Below are positions 44,042 to 55,628 of a DNA stretch of 64,000 nt, piece after piece. Within the stretch, counting starts at the first letter, position 1; every line of letters begins with the position of its first letter. A program made the position numbers and the translations under genes. Below the pieces are notes generated by a model that was given only the letters and a program-made list of their open reading frames with translations, ran no database searches and was not told where the DNA came from. The stretch comes from an uncultured Flavobacteriales bacterium (GTDB lineage Bacteria; Bacteroidota; Bacteroidia; Flavobacteriales_D; Crocinitomicaceae), in the NCBI GenBank assembly GCA_903945495.1, contig CAJAVU010000107.1, positions 62,001 to 126,000 on the forward strand, in the 5' to 3' direction.

Positions 44042-44968
44042 TTAGTTTCCTTTCACCAGTTGAAGAAAAGCGATTTGTCCATTCTTTAATTTTATTCGCA
44101 AAAAGAAGTTGCCTGTAGCCAAGTTCTTAACATTTAGCTGTGCTTCATTTTTCGCTAAAAGAGCAAACGTTAATTCTTGTTGTTTTCCATTTACGTCAAT
44201 TGCTTTAATGGATTGAATTTCAGATAAACGGTCTGAATAAATGGTAACAAAATCAGTTGAAGGATTTGGATAAGCCTTCAAATCGATGTTCGCCTGCAAT
44301 TCCATCGTTCCTACGTTTAGGTCACAACCATCAATCCCATTATCATAATACGTCGTGTCGTTTCTCGAATAGCAGATCAAATCAGATTCAAAAAATTCAA
44401 AAGGTTGCATGTGACCTAATAGCCCTTTATTATGTCCAATACCTTCCATCCATTTTTCTGCAATACCCAAATTTGTACTCAATTCGAATACACTGCGCGT
44501 TTCATTTCCAACTTGAAAATTGGTAATTGCCGTAACCGTTATTGCAGTGTCTGAATTAATAATTGTTTGCGGCAAGGTATCTCCCACTTGTAAATCAAAA
44601 TCATACAACAAGGTATCGACAGAATTGATCAAATCATAGGAATACACTTTTTTACCCACTTGTCTAACATAACCATAGAGATTGGAAAACGTATAATCCG
44701 CATTACAAATAACTCCAGGCAGCGGGTTTATCGGACTTTCAGACATTACACCATGATAGATTAAATGCTTGTAGGTTAATCCCCCAATGACAGAATCACC
44801 AACAATTTCAACGACATATTTCCCTTGCGTCCAACAAGGTGCTGTTAACGAAAGTCCTACAGAGTTTATTCTCCATTTTGAACCATCAGCCAAATAATTA
44901 GGCGTTTGACCCAAAACCATTTTTCCAGAAAAAAACAGCACCATAACCACTAGAACAATTGACTTCAT
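44042..44968 (-). CDS. T9SS-sorted secreted protein
   Basis: From the preferred ATG at 44968 (MKSIVLVVMVLFFSG) it has 308 residues: signal peptide (ending VLGQ), an unknown domain with SKWRINSVGLSLTAPCW and LPQTIINSDTAITVTAITNF, and a C-terminal type A T9SS sorting domain (AYPNPSTDFVTIYSDRLSEI, LATGNFFLRIKLKNGQIAFL). An upstream start (44998) exists. No catalytic motif was found. Confidence 0.8.
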   Translation of the reverse strand: MKSIVLVVMVLFFSGKMVLGQTPNYLADGSKWRINSVGLSLTAPCWTQGKYVVEIVGDSVIGGLTYKHLIYHGVMSESPINPLPGVICNADYTFSNLYGYVRQVGKKVYSYDLINSVDTLLYDFDLQVGDTLPQTIINSDTAITVTAITNFQVGNETRSVFELSTNLGIAEKWMEGIGHNKGLLGHMQPFEFFESDLICYSRNDTTYYDNGIDGCDLNVGTMELQANIDLKAYPNPSTDFVTIYSDRLSEIQSIKAIDVNGKQQELTFALLAKNEAQLNVKNLATGNFFLRIKLKNGQIAFLQLVKGN

Positions 44969-45029
44969 AAACATACTTTTAACACTACGAACGTACATTT
45001 TCTTTTAAAGGTTGAGAAATTCTGCAATT

Positions 45030-46274
45030 TCAACCAATTAATTGTGTGAACAAGCTCGGGTTTTGATTCAAGTATTCAAAATGAAATTGCAAACGTTCCA
45101 AGTTTTGCATGATTGCGTCAAGATCTGTTTTGTTTTTTAATTCCAAGCCAACAACTGCAGGACCACTTTCACGGTTATTCTTCTTTGAAAATTGGAAAAA
45201 AGTAATGTCGTCTGTTGGTCCCAACACCTTGCTCACAAAATCTTTCAAAGCTCCTGGTCGCTGCGGAAATTGAATTAAAAAGTAGTGTTTTAGTCCTTCG
45301 TAAAACAATGAGCGTTCCTTAATTTCCTCTGTGCGCGTGATATCATTGTTACTTCCACTCACAATACAAACGACGGTTTTTCCCTGAAGTTCTTCTTTCA
45401 ATTGATCCAACGCAGCGATACTCAAGGCTCCCGCTGGTTCTACCACCATTGCTTCTTCGTTGTACAATTTCAGAATGGTGCTGCACACTTTTCCTTCATC
45501 CACCGTAATGACACGATCCAAGCGATCGCGGCAGAGTTGAAAATTCAAATCTCCCACACGCTTTACCGCTGCTCCGTCTACAAACTTGTCGATTTCCAGC
45601 AAGCCTATATTTTCGCCCGCTTCAATAGCCGTTTTCATCGAGGCTGCTCCTGCAGGTTCAACTCCAATAATTTTGGTATTCGGGCTCAAGTGTTTAAATA
45701 CAGTTGAAACGCCTGCTGCTAATCCACCTCCACCAATTGGAAGCAGTAAATAATCGATTGGATCTTTTACCTGTTTTAATAATTCCAACCCAATTGTTCC
45801 TTGTCCAGCAATCACTTTCACATCATCAAACGGATGGACAAAAACGTTGTTATTCTTTTCACAAAATACGATTGCTTCCTTGTAAGCGTCGTCAAAGGTA
45901 TCGCCTGCTAATACTATTGTCACATTTCCTTTTCCAAACAATTCAACTTGCTTAATTTTCTGTTTGGGCGTTGTGGTCGGCATGAAAATCGTACCGTGGA
46001 TGTTCAATAAATTGCACGAAAAGGCGACTCCTTGTGCATGATTTCCTGCACTTGCACAAACGATTCCTTGCGATTTTTGCGTTTCATTCAAGGAGAGAAT
46101 TTTATTGTATGCTCCACGAATTTTATACGAACGCACCACTTGTAAATCTTCTCGTTTCAAAAAGATAGTTGCACCTATTTGTTCAGATAAATTCATGTTC
46201 CAACTACAAGGCGTTTCAGTGACGACTGATTGAAGTGTCTCATACGCTTTGTCTATTTGATTAACTAAATCCAT
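45030..46274 (-). CDS. ilvA: Threonine dehydratase, biosynthetic
   Basis: Converts threonine to 2-oxobutyrate, the first step to isoleucine. 414 residues. The PLP lysine is in RSYKIRGAYN; the phosphate loop GGGGLAAG and SGSNND are present. The C-terminus carries one ACT-like regulatory domain (YFLIQFPQRPGALKDFVSKV), shorter than the two-domain enzyme of E. coli (514 residues), as in other short IlvA forms. It is the last gene of the ilvEDBNCA operon, 1 bp after ilvC, and is presumably inhibited by isoleucine. Confidence 0.95.
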   Translation of the reverse strand: MDLVNQIDKAYETLQSVVTETPCSWNMNLSEQIGATIFLKREDLQVVRSYKIRGAYNKILSLNETQKSQGIVCASAGNHAQGVAFSCNLLNIHGTIFMPTTTPKQKIKQVELFGKGNVTIVLAGDTFDDAYKEAIVFCEKNNNVFVHPFDDVKVIAGQGTIGLELLKQVKDPIDYLLLPIGGGGLAAGVSTVFKHLSPNTKIIGVEPAGAASMKTAIEAGENIGLLEIDKFVDGAAVKRVGDLNFQLCRDRLDRVITVDEGKVCSTILKLYNEEAMVVEPAGALSIAALDQLKEELQGKTVVCIVSGSNNDITRTEEIKERSLFYEGLKHYFLIQFPQRPGALKDFVSKVLGPTDDITFFQFSKKNNRESGPAVVGLELKNKTDLDAIMQNLERLQFHFEYLNQNPSLFTQLIG

Positions 46275-46275
46275 T

Positions 46276-47745
46276 TCAATTGAGCGTTTTCATGTCGGTC
46301 ATCGCTTGACGCAAATAATCTCCCACGTATTCAATCTCATGCGAACGAATTGATTTGTTTACAGCAATTAATTCCAAATTGTCAACTTCATTTGATACAC
46401 TGAAATCTGTACCTATTATCGTTTCAGAACACTTTGCCATAAAACCTTCTAATAAAGGAAAACAAGAATGATAAAACAAATAGCAACCATATTCTGCTGT
46501 ATCGGAAATAATGCGATTCATTTCATACAACTTTTTACGTGCAATCGTGTTTGCAATAAGCGGAACTTCGTGCAAAGATTCATAATATGCCGATTCAGCT
46601 TTAATTCCTGATTTCGTCATTGTTTCATACGCCAATTCAACACCTGCTTTTACGAAAGCCACGAGCAAGGTTCCATGATCAAAGTACTGTTGATTCGCGA
46701 GTTTTTCACTGCTCGCACTTGTCTTTTCAAAAGCAGTTTCGCCAGTTTGACGTCTCCATTCCAACAATTCAGCATCGCCATTTTTCCAATCAAGCATCAT
46801 GCGTTGTGAAAAAGCTCCACTTAAAATATCATCCATGTGTTTCACAAAAAGCGGACGTAGAATGAACTTCAATTCAACCGCCAATTCGAATGCTTCAATT
46901 TTGGCAGGATTCGATAAGCGATCCATCATGTGTGTAATTCCACCTTGTTTCAATGCTTCCGTAATTTCTTCCCAACCATATTGAATCAAATGAGCTGCAT
47001 ATGCTGGTTCCACCCTATTTTTAAGCATTTGATCAAAACACAAGACAGAAGCCGTTTGCAATAAACCGCACAACATCGTTTGTTCACCCATTAAATCAGA
47101 TTTTACTTCGGCGACAAACGAAGATAACAACACGCCGGCTTTATGTCCACCAGTTGCTACGGCATACGCTTTCGCTTGGTTATAGCCAATCCCTTGTGGA
47201 TCATTTTCTGAATGAATTGCAATCAATGTTGGCACACCAAAACCACGTTTGTATTCTTCACGCACTTCTGTTCCTGGACATTTTGGAGCAACCATGATTA
47301 CGGTGATATCTTCACGAATTTGTATACCTTCTTCCACAATGTTAAAACCGTGTGAATATGACAAGGTCGCTCCTTTTTTCATCAATGGTATTAATGTATT
47401 TACTACAGATGTGTGTTGTTTATCGGGAGTCAAATTCAACACAACATCTGCTGTTGGAATCAACTTTTCGTAGGTATCAACCTGAAATCCATTCTTTGCG
47501 GCGTTTTGCCAAGACGTATTTTGTTGTTCAATCGCTTCTTTTCTCAAGGCATACGAAATATCTAAACCAGAATCGCGCATGTTTAAACCTTGATTTAATC
47601 CTTGAGCGCCACATCCTACAATGACGATTTTTTTGTTCAATAACGCCGTAACTCCGTTTTCAAATTCAGATTTTGGTAGGAATTCACATTTCCCAAGTTG
47701 TTCGGTTTGTTTTCTAAATGGAAGTTGATTAAAGTAATTTTTCAT
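46276..47745 (-). CDS. ilvC: Ketol-acid reductoisomerase, class II (long form)
   Basis: Second common step to valine and isoleucine: isomerises and reduces acetolactate and acetohydroxybutyrate with NADPH. 489 residues, the length of the plant/E. coli class II enzyme rather than the 330-residue class I form. The NADPH fold starts [19 protein letters not shown]; further blocks include [20 protein letters not shown] and the duplicated knotted helical domain. It lies 1 bp upstream of ilvA and 10 bp downstream of ilvN. Confidence 0.96.
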   Translation of the reverse strand: MKNYFNQLPFRKQTEQLGKCEFLPKSEFENGVTALLNKKIVIVGCGAQGLNQGLNMRDSGLDISYALRKEAIEQQNTSWQNAAKNGFQVDTYEKLIPTADVVLNLTPDKQHTSVVNTLIPLMKKGATLSYSHGFNIVEEGIQIREDITVIMVAPKCPGTEVREEYKRGFGVPTLIAIHSENDPQGIGYNQAKAYAVATGGHKAGVLLSSFVAEVKSDLMGEQTMLCGLLQTASVLCFDQMLKNRVEPAYAAHLIQYGWEEITEALKQGGITHMMDRLSNPAKIEAFELAVELKFILRPLFVKHMDDILSGAFSQRMMLDWKNGDAELLEWRRQTGETAFEKTSASSEKLANQQYFDHGTLLVAFVKAGVELAYETMTKSGIKAESAYYESLHEVPLIANTIARKKLYEMNRIISDTAEYGCYLFYHSCFPLLEGFMAKCSETIIGTDFSVSNEVDNLELIAVNKSIRSHEIEYVGDYLRQAMTDMKTLN

Positions 47746-47755
47746 GTCAATTTTA

Positions 47756-48274
47756 TTAATGTTCTAATTCGTGTAAATATGTTTTAAGTGTTTTCATTGG
47801 CTTGGATATCGCCACGCGTCCGGAGCGCACAAATTCAAGCACATCGAACTGATCTAAATCTTCAAACAGTTGATCTAATTCTTTTGACTGACCCGTTTTT
47901 TCAATGATGATAAAGGCTTCTTCTACCGCTAGAATTCGTGCATTGTGTTCGCGAATCACACTTTCCGTTTCTCCTTTCAAAAAAGCTTGCGTCGGGATTT
48001 TATACAAGGCAATTTCTTGATGAACAACGTCTTCATCCGCATGATAAAATGCTTTTAGCACTTCCACTTGTCGCTCAATTTGTCCAACCACTTTTTTCAC
48101 TTGTTCCACATCCGTTTTCACCACAATCGTGTAACGGTAAACACCTTTCACTTCCGATTCTGAAGCCGTAATACTCTCAATATTCAAATGGCGACGCGTA
48201 AAAATGATGGTGATACGGTTCAATATTCCAATTCTATTTTCCGTAAAGACGGATATATTAAAGATCTTTTCCAT
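47756..48274 (-). CDS. ilvN: Acetolactate synthase small subunit
   Basis: Regulatory subunit of acetohydroxyacid synthase, 172 residues. The N-terminal ACT domain opens [20 protein letters not shown], then the second (ACT-like) domain ([33 protein letters not shown]). It makes the large subunit active and sensitive to valine or isoleucine. It starts 4 bp after ilvB. Confidence 0.95.
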   Translation of the reverse strand: MEKIFNISVFTENRIGILNRITIIFTRRHLNIESITASESEVKGVYRYTIVVKTDVEQVKKVVGQIERQVEVLKAFYHADEDVVHQEIALYKIPTQAFLKGETESVIREHNARILAVEEAFIIIEKTGQSKELDQLFEDLDQFDVLEFVRSGRVAISKPMKTLKTYLHELEH

Positions 48275-48278
48275 GTTC

Positions 48279-49967
48279 TTAGTTTAATCTGATTTCTGAT
48301 ACTGAAGCGCCTGTTTCGATCATTGGGAATACGTTTTCCTCTTGCTGAACGACTACCTCCAAGAAAAATGCACCTTTCGATTGCAGCATTTCTTCTAATC
48401 CTTTTTCAAGTTCATTGCGTTCAGTAATCTTGCTTGTTTGAATTGAATAAGCTTTGGCAATTGCACAAAAATCTGGGTTCACAATTTCCGTAAATGAATA
48501 GCGACGATCAAAGAACAATTGTTGCCATTGGCGCACCATTCCTAAAAAGTTATTGTTGAGCACCATTATTTTCACATCGACTTTTGCTTGTAAAATCGTT
48601 CCCAATTCTTGCAAGGTCATTTGGAAACCGCCATCACCAATAATGGCAACAACCGTTTGACTTGGATTACCCAATTTTGCACCAATCGCTGCTGGCAAAC
48701 CAAAGCCCATTGTTCCCAAACCACCAGAAGTGACATTGTTGCGTTGACCTTTGTATTTGTAATAACGTGCCGTAACCATTTGATGCTGTCCAACATCCGT
48801 CACCACAATCGCTTTTCCATCGGTTTGTTCGGATAATAAATGGATTACTTCGGCCATTTTTAATTCATCACTTGTTGGATGTATTGCCGCATCAACAATT
48901 TCATTCGCTTCAATTGCTTCCAAGTCTTTGAATTGTTGCAACCATTGCCCATGATTTTTTGCCTCTACCACTTTCGTCAATAAATCCAACGCTTCTCGTG
49001 CATCCGCATGAAGCGCAACCGTTGCAGGAATGATTTTATTCAATTCTGCTTTGTCGATATCGATGTGAATCACTTTCGCTTGCTTGGCATAACGCGAAAC
49101 ATCACCCGTTACCCGATCATCGAAACGCATACCAACGGCAATTAAGACATCGCATTCATTGGTCAACACGTTAGGCGCATAATTTCCATGCATTCCCAAA
49201 TAACCAAAGTATTGTTCATGATTTGTAGGAAAAGCTCCCAAGCCCAACAAAGTTGAAGCAACGGGAATTCCACTTTTTTCTGCGAAATCGATTAACGCTT
49301 GCTCAGCATTCGACAAATAAATTCCTTGTCCAACAACTAAAAACGGACGCTTCGCCGAATTGATCAATTCAACTGCTTCGTTCAAAACTGTCTTATCAAT
49401 TGTTGGCTTAGTGCTATAACTTCTGATCGACGTGCACGGTTCATAGACAAAATCTACCATTCCAAATTGCGCGTCTTTTGTAATATCTACCAACACCGGG
49501 CCTGGTCGACCAGTTCGTGCGATGTAAAATGCTTTTGCCAATGCTGGTGAAATATCTTCCGCTTTCGTGACCTGAATGTTCCACTTGGTAACTGGCATTG
49601 AAATTCCAATTACATCGGTTTCTTGAAAAGCGTCCGTTCCTAACAAATGTGATGCAACTTGTCCCGTAACACAAACCACTGGAGTAGAATCGATCATGGC
49701 ATCGGCCAAACCTGTAATGAGGTTCGTTGCTCCCGGACCAGATGTTGCGAAACAAACTCCCACTTTTCCAGACGTGCGCGCGTAACCTTGCGCTGCGTGA
49801 ATTGCACCTTGTTCGTGTCGCACCAACACATGCTGTATTGTATCTTTAAAATCGTATAACGCATCATAAATCGGCATAATTGCGCCTCCTGGATAACCAA
49901 ATAAGGTTGTTACTCCTTCTTGTTCTAAGCAGCGCATCACTGCTTCTGCACCTCTACTTTTCATCAT
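48279..49967 (-). CDS. ilvB: Acetolactate synthase large subunit
   Basis: ThDP- and FAD-dependent enzyme that makes acetolactate and acetohydroxybutyrate. 562 residues. The catalytic glutamate is in [16 protein letters not shown], and the ThDP-binding block [15 protein letters not shown]...[12 protein letters not shown] is intact, so this is a biosynthetic acetohydroxyacid synthase rather than a pyruvate oxidase. It starts 3 bp after ilvD. Confidence 0.97.
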   Translation of the reverse strand: MMKSRGAEAVMRCLEQEGVTTLFGYPGGAIMPIYDALYDFKDTIQHVLVRHEQGAIHAAQGYARTSGKVGVCFATSGPGATNLITGLADAMIDSTPVVCVTGQVASHLLGTDAFQETDVIGISMPVTKWNIQVTKAEDISPALAKAFYIARTGRPGPVLVDITKDAQFGMVDFVYEPCTSIRSYSTKPTIDKTVLNEAVELINSAKRPFLVVGQGIYLSNAEQALIDFAEKSGIPVASTLLGLGAFPTNHEQYFGYLGMHGNYAPNVLTNECDVLIAVGMRFDDRVTGDVSRYAKQAKVIHIDIDKAELNKIIPATVALHADAREALDLLTKVVEAKNHGQWLQQFKDLEAIEANEIVDAAIHPTSDELKMAEVIHLLSEQTDGKAIVVTDVGQHQMVTARYYKYKGQRNNVTSGGLGTMGFGLPAAIGAKLGNPSQTVVAIIGDGGFQMTLQELGTILQAKVDVKIMVLNNNFLGMVRQWQQLFFDRRYSFTEIVNPDFCAIAKAYSIQTSKITERNELEKGLEEMLQSKGAFFLEVVVQQEENVFPMIETGASVSEIRLN

Positions 49968-49970
49968 TTC

Positions 49971-51644
<1,674 letters not shown>

Positions 51645-51647
51645 GAG

Positions 51648-52538
51648 TTATAAATAAACGTGTTTGTATTCGTTGGTAGCAACTCTACGTTTGTACATGC
51701 GCTGCACCAAATAACTGTTTGTATCTTCCCAGTTCATTGGAAAACGGTAGTCATTGAATTGTTCAATTCCAATTACTTCAGCTGCTGTTCCGCAGAAAAA
51801 TGCTGCATCTGCGTTTAACAATTCTTCAGGCTTAAAGAAACGTTCTTCAATTTCAACTCCTAACTCTTGTGCAAGTTCGAAGACTGTGGCGCGCGTAATT
51901 CCAGAAAGGATATTTCCTAAAGGGGCCGTTACCAATTTTCCGTCTTTTTCAAAAAAGAAATTCGCTCCAGGTCCTTCTGCTACGTTTCCATTAATGTCTG
52001 TCAATAAAGCTTCGTCGAATCCTTTTTGTTTCGCTTCTGTTGTTGCTAAGATGCTGTTTGTGTAATGTCCAACAACTTTTGCTTGCACGTGACATGCTTT
52101 TGGGTTTGGACGTTGGTAAGAAGAGAGCATAACTTTCAACATTTTATCACCAAGGTATTTTCCCCATTCCCACACCATGATAACAACATTCACTTCATCT
52201 GTAGGTGTTAGCGACATGTTTTCTCCAAGATAAACCAAGGGACGAATGTAGGCATCACTCAAGTCGTTCAATTCCAATAAGCGATACGTGATTTGTTCTA
52301 ATTCCTCAGAAGAATAGCGCAATGAAATATGCATTTTATCTGCTGAATAATGCAAGCGATCATAATGCTCTTTCGCTTTAAAAATTCGCGTTCCATCTGG
52401 TGTTTCATACGATCGAATTCCTTCGAACACTCCATTCCCATAGTGCATTGTTTGATTGTACAAACCTACTTTGGCATCTTTTGCTTTTACATACTCACCG
52501 TTCAAAAAAACGATTGTTTCATCTGTGTAATACATCAT
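51648..52538 (-). CDS. ilvE: Branched-chain amino acid aminotransferase
   Basis: PLP-dependent (fold IV) transaminase for the last step to valine, isoleucine and leucine. 296 residues. The PLP lysine is in AKVVGHYTNS; DEALLTDINGNVAEGPGANF and LSGITRATVFELAQELG are the family blocks. It is the first gene of the operon: a terminator/antiterminator leader lies directly upstream (its U tract ends 20 nt before the ATG), so the gene is only transcribed when the attenuator opens. The frame can start at either of two adjacent ATGs. Confidence 0.95.
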   Translation of the reverse strand: MMYYTDETIVFLNGEYVKAKDAKVGLYNQTMHYGNGVFEGIRSYETPDGTRIFKAKEHYDRLHYSADKMHISLRYSSEELEQITYRLLELNDLSDAYIRPLVYLGENMSLTPTDEVNVVIMVWEWGKYLGDKMLKVMLSSYQRPNPKACHVQAKVVGHYTNSILATTEAKQKGFDEALLTDINGNVAEGPGANFFFEKDGKLVTAPLGNILSGITRATVFELAQELGVEIEERFFKPEELLNADAAFFCGTAAEVIGIEQFNDYRFPMNWEDTNSYLVQRMYKRRVATNEYKHVYL

Positions 52539-52558
52539 TTTAAAAATTTACATAAACT

Positions 52559-52590
52559 AAAAAAGCCCTCCCCAAATGAATGAGAAAGGC
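52559..52590 (-). terminator. Attenuator terminator upstream of ilvE
   Basis: On the minus strand GCCTTTCTC (52590-52582) pairs over 9 bp (including G-U pairs) with GGGGAGGGC (52573-52565), followed by six U. It is mutually exclusive with the antiterminator described for the leader. Confidence 0.85.
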
Positions 52591-52615
52591 TGACTTTTTT
52601 GAATACAAGCAATTC

Positions 52616-52666
52616 TCACTCCATCGGAATGATAATAATGATTGGGATAATGATTGCTTGTTTCAT
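52616..52666 (-). CDS. ilv operon leader peptide, Ile-rich
   Basis: A 16-codon ORF, ATG at 52666 and TGA at 52616, encoding MKQAIIIPIIIIIPME. Eight of sixteen codons are isoleucine (ATC and ATT), the amino acid made by the downstream operon (ilvA, ilvB, ilvC, ilvD, ilvE). It sits 78 bp upstream of the ilvE ATG and immediately before the alternative hairpins. Its Ile-only composition, with no leucine or valine codon, predicts control by isoleucyl-tRNA charging. Confidence 0.85.
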   Translation of the reverse strand: MKQAIIIPIIIIIPME

Positions 52667-52692
52667 ACCTAATTGTAACTTGAAAAACACTA

Positions 52693-54672
52693 TTATCTGT
52701 TAACTACGATGAATTTGCTAGTATACGATACCGAAGCATTCGTCAACTTTACAAAATACACACCTGTTGCAAGATTCTCTTTTAAAAACACATCTACTTT
52801 ATTGTCATTTGCTTCGAAAGCAATTGTGTTTGATGCGATTGTTTGTCCTGTTGAATTAACAATTTGAACATCCAGCTCTTCTGATTTTGAAAAAGAATAA
52901 TAGATATTCAATACATTGTTTAAATTGTTAAATGACGCTTTAATGTCAATTTCTTTGTTGCATGAATTATCAACTGAAATCGTTTTCAATTGGCGTTTTG
53001 TTCCATCTAAATCAGTTTGAGATAAGCGATAATAACTCATACCTCTTGTCAATGAATAATCTTGGAAAGAATAGTCAACATATTCTGTAGAGTTAATCAT
53101 TCCTTGGACAATGCTCAATTCAGAAAACTGGCCGTCTTCGTTTGCTTTTTCAATTGTAAAGAATGCATTATTATGTTCGGAAGCTGTTTCCCAAATTAGA
53201 TTATTAAAGTTTTCATTACAGAAACCTTTGAAATCAATTAATTCGATTGGTAACACTTCGATTGAGCCACATGTTCCAGTAAAACTTGGAGGAGACAATG
53301 TTGGTGTGTAAAACGTATTTGAACTTAGTGTTTTTGTCACTGGACTTCCAGAACTTGAAGGAACGGATCCAAAATAGGTAACTGAAACACTCGTCGCTGA
53401 AGATGAAGCATCACTAACAATGTTTGTACTTCCACTCGTTAAAAATTGACAATCTCGCACAGTCACGTTACACGCATTACTGAATCCATTTGCTGCATAG
53501 ATATCAAATCCAAGATCACCAACATTACCTATGAATACTGTTGAATCCACTGTCAGGTTGATTGTTTTCAAGGTTGAGAAAGCACCAGAAGTACCTAAGT
53601 ATCGGCATGCAATTGCTCCACCTCTCAAGGTTCCAGCAGATTTTGCATTATTTTCAAAACGGCATTTTGTAAATCGTGCGGTTCCTGCATTCATAAAGAA
53701 GGCACCACCATAAACGGTTGTTGAAGTTTGACCAGCGGTATTGCCTTGAATAATACAATTAGAAACATTCAACACTCCATTCGTTTGAGAAATCGCCCCA
53801 CCATGTGAAGCCATATTATTTGAAATTCTGCAATTTCGCACGGTTACGTTTGTAGTAGGATCTCCCTCAATTCTCAATCCACCACCGTCAAATGAGCCAA
53901 CCTTATAATTGTTTGAAAGTATAGAATTTTCGATTACTAATGTGATTGCTGTTCCGTATGCTTCTATTCCACCGGTGTAGGCTGTACCATTTGTGTTACA
54001 AAAACTTCCACCGCCTTTTACGGTTACTGATGAATTGGATAAAACAGAAAGTGCAGGATTACCGCCAGACAAACCATTTTCTATAAAGTTTATATTTTCT
54101 AAGAGAATTCCAGATCTTACAACTCCTGCACCACCAATTGTAATTGCTTGTCCACTGTGTCCTGGTGATTGAGTGCCATTGTTATCGAATTCGCGAATGG
54201 TCATATTCTTTAAAACAACATTGCTTGCATTGATGTACATGAAGTACTCTGTTGGTGTTCCATGATGGTTATGATCAAAAATCGTCGTGTTCATGTTTGA
54301 CCCCATAAACGTTAATCCTGCAACTGTAATGTCAAAACCAGCTTCATCAACACTTGCTCCACCAGTTGCACTGTAGGTTCCTGCATCAATAAAAATTACG
54401 TCACCACTTGTTAGAACATTCGTACCTGAAGGTCCATAGGTCATCCATAAATTCTTTAAAGTCAATTTTGGTGTACCCGCTGTTAAACCATTATTTGAGT
54501 TATTACCAATTGCTAAACAATAAGTGTCACCAGTTGCACTTGCATCATTTACGTAATAGTTAGTAGCAGTAACGTAGTTTGATAATGTACAAGACAAAAA
54601 CAATAATGCAACAGTTGACATATAAACCCTTGTGTGTAATCGGGAGATAGTATCGAAAAGTGGTTTCAACAT
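52693..54672 (-). CDS. T9SS-secreted parallel beta-helix protein
   Basis: A 659-residue surface protein: a putative signal region near residues 15-35 (MSTVALLFLSC...YVTA), a long right-handed parallel beta-helix (about 45-420) rich in VVLKNMTIREF, NVTVRNCRISNNMASHGGAI and similar turns as in polymorphic outer-membrane and pectate-lyase-like proteins, then a linker and a type A T9SS sorting domain (about 580-659, ending SYTSKFIVVNR). It likely binds or cleaves polysaccharide. A 21-bp-period direct repeat lies upstream. Confidence 0.85.
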   Translation of the reverse strand: MLKPLFDTISRLHTRVYMSTVALLFLSCTLSNYVTATNYYVNDASATGDTYCLAIGNNSNNGLTAGTPKLTLKNLWMTYGPSGTNVLTSGDVIFIDAGTYSATGGASVDEAGFDITVAGLTFMGSNMNTTIFDHNHHGTPTEYFMYINASNVVLKNMTIREFDNNGTQSPGHSGQAITIGGAGVVRSGILLENINFIENGLSGGNPALSVLSNSSVTVKGGGSFCNTNGTAYTGGIEAYGTAITLVIENSILSNNYKVGSFDGGGLRIEGDPTTNVTVRNCRISNNMASHGGAISQTNGVLNVSNCIIQGNTAGQTSTTVYGGAFFMNAGTARFTKCRFENNAKSAGTLRGGAIACRYLGTSGAFSTLKTINLTVDSTVFIGNVGDLGFDIYAANGFSNACNVTVRDCQFLTSGSTNIVSDASSSATSVSVTYFGSVPSSSGSPVTKTLSSNTFYTPTLSPPSFTGTCGSIEVLPIELIDFKGFCNENFNNLIWETASEHNNAFFTIEKANEDGQFSELSIVQGMINSTEYVDYSFQDYSLTRGMSYYRLSQTDLDGTKRQLKTISVDNSCNKEIDIKASFNNLNNVLNIYYSFSKSEELDVQIVNSTGQTIASNTIAFEANDNKVDVFLKENLATGVYFVKLTNASVSYTSKFIVVNR

Positions 54673-54708
54673 AATTCTAAGGCTTTTAAACGATTAGCAT
54701 TTATGCAG

Positions 54709-54716
54709 CAAACCTA
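54709..54716 (-). promoter_or_regulatory. -7 box of the beta-helix gene
   Basis: Perfect TAggTTTG on the minus strand, 36 bp before the ATG at 54672. The direct repeats 54789-54821 lie about 73-105 bp further upstream. Confidence 0.55.
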
Positions 54717-54788
54717 CAATGACTTTATAGAACCATAAAATTAACTACGCATACGGTTAATATACGCAGTGAAGTGTGGGGATTTGGG

Positions 54789-54821
54789 GTGAATGGTTAG
54801 AGGAAATTGACAAATGGTTAG
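54789..54821 (-). promoter_or_regulatory. LytTR-type tandem direct repeat, site 1
   Basis: On the plus strand GTGAATGGTTAG (54789-54800) and ACAAATGGTTAG (54810-54821): the identical 9-mer AATGGTTAG twice, start-to-start distance 21 bp (9 + 12). This is the spacing known for AgrA and other LytTR regulators (ACAGTTAAG-N12-ACAGTTAGG). It lies between the stop of the LytTR gene and the promoter of the beta-helix gene. Confidence 0.65.
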
Positions 54822-54823
54822 AA

Positions 54824-55624
54824 CTAATTCTTGTCAATTAACTTCTGTTCCAATTGATTAATGGAATATGATCGGGAAACAGGAATTAGGTTTTCAAGGC
54901 CTTGCAATTCCAATTTATAGGCTTGCGCTTTACCCGAAATGGCTATTAGAAAATTCGGATTAATCAAAAATGATTTATGAACGCGTTCAAATTTAACGCT
55001 TTCTAGAAGTAAAATTTCTTCCATTTTTTTCAATGAAAAACGCTCCATTAGCTTCTTCAAATTGTTGTTCTTATCGACGTAATATATGATTACATAATTA
55101 TCATTTGCCTCAAAACAAATCAACTGATTTACGGGAAGTTTCAACAACATTTTTCCTGTTTCATTTTCCAAACAAAACATAGCTTCCGTAGCCCCTTCGT
55201 TCGGATTTTCTGCAATTGCTGGAGTTTTAGCTATTTTGCTTTTCGCTTCGTTAAAAATAAAGTACAAGATTACAATCATGGTAGGAAGTAAACCACCTAC
55301 TAAAAAAGTTGTCATGAATAAAAATAAGGAACTTTGATTTGTATGAAATAAAAACCAAACAATAAAACTTGATACTATTCCAGACAACTGAAAAGACAGT
55401 ACGAAAAACGTCCGATAGCTTTTACCATTCGTATTTCTCCGTTTTACCCATTCAAGTAATGAGAGTTCTACGCTAAAAACAATCGCAATTAAAGCAACAT
55501 TTATAATAACTGAATTTACCGTTGACGCTACAAAGTTCAATGAACTGAAGAAAAATACAATTAAGGCAGTGTAGATTCCATAACTGGAAGCAATCAAAAT
55601 TCTATTTTTCAATATTTCTAGCAT
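54824..55624 (-). CDS. Membrane-anchored LytTR transcription regulator
   Basis: 266 residues. Four N-terminal membrane helices (about 14-34, 38-57, 72-93 and 100-124) are followed by a cytoplasmic LytTR DNA-binding domain (about 158-262: FEANDNYVIIYYVDKNNN, ERFSLKKMEEILLLESVKFE, RVHKSFLINPNFL). There is no receiver domain, so it is a membrane-tethered regulator rather than a two-component response regulator. It follows the TPR gene after 4 bp and probably receives its signal from it. Its likely targets carry 21-bp direct repeats at 54789 and 62001. Confidence 0.85.
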   Translation of the reverse strand: MLEILKNRILIASSYGIYTALIVFFFSSLNFVASTVNSVIINVALIAIVFSVELSLLEWVKRRNTNGKSYRTFFVLSFQLSGIVSSFIVWFLFHTNQSSLFLFMTTFLVGGLLPTMIVILYFIFNEAKSKIAKTPAIAENPNEGATEAMFCLENETGKMLLKLPVNQLICFEANDNYVIIYYVDKNNNLKKLMERFSLKKMEEILLLESVKFERVHKSFLINPNFLIAISGKAQAYKLELQGLENLIPVSRSYSINQLEQKLIDKN

Positions 55625-55628
55625 TCTG

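Larger units (their letters stand above)
52559..52666 (-). promoter_or_regulatory. ilv transcription attenuator leader (1:2 and antiterminator hairpins)
   Basis: Three alternative pairings are visible. (a) ACAAGCAAT within leader codons 2-5 with ATTGCTTGT just after the leader stop (9 bp perfect; 52653-52661 with 52605-52613). (b) GAGTGAGAA, made of the last codon, stop and next codon (52621-52613), with TTCTCATTC (52586-52578), 9 pairs with one G-U; it uses part of the terminator's 5' arm. (c) the terminator. A ribosome stalled on Ile codons blocks (a) and frees (b); a ribosome at the stop covers (b) and lets (c) form. This is the classical attenuation logic. Confidence 0.82.

Noticed and set aside
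52539-52692. T-box riboswitch upstream of ilvE
   Set aside because: No T-box AGGGUGG-like sequence or specifier loop; the leader ORF with Ile codons and alternative hairpins explain the region better.
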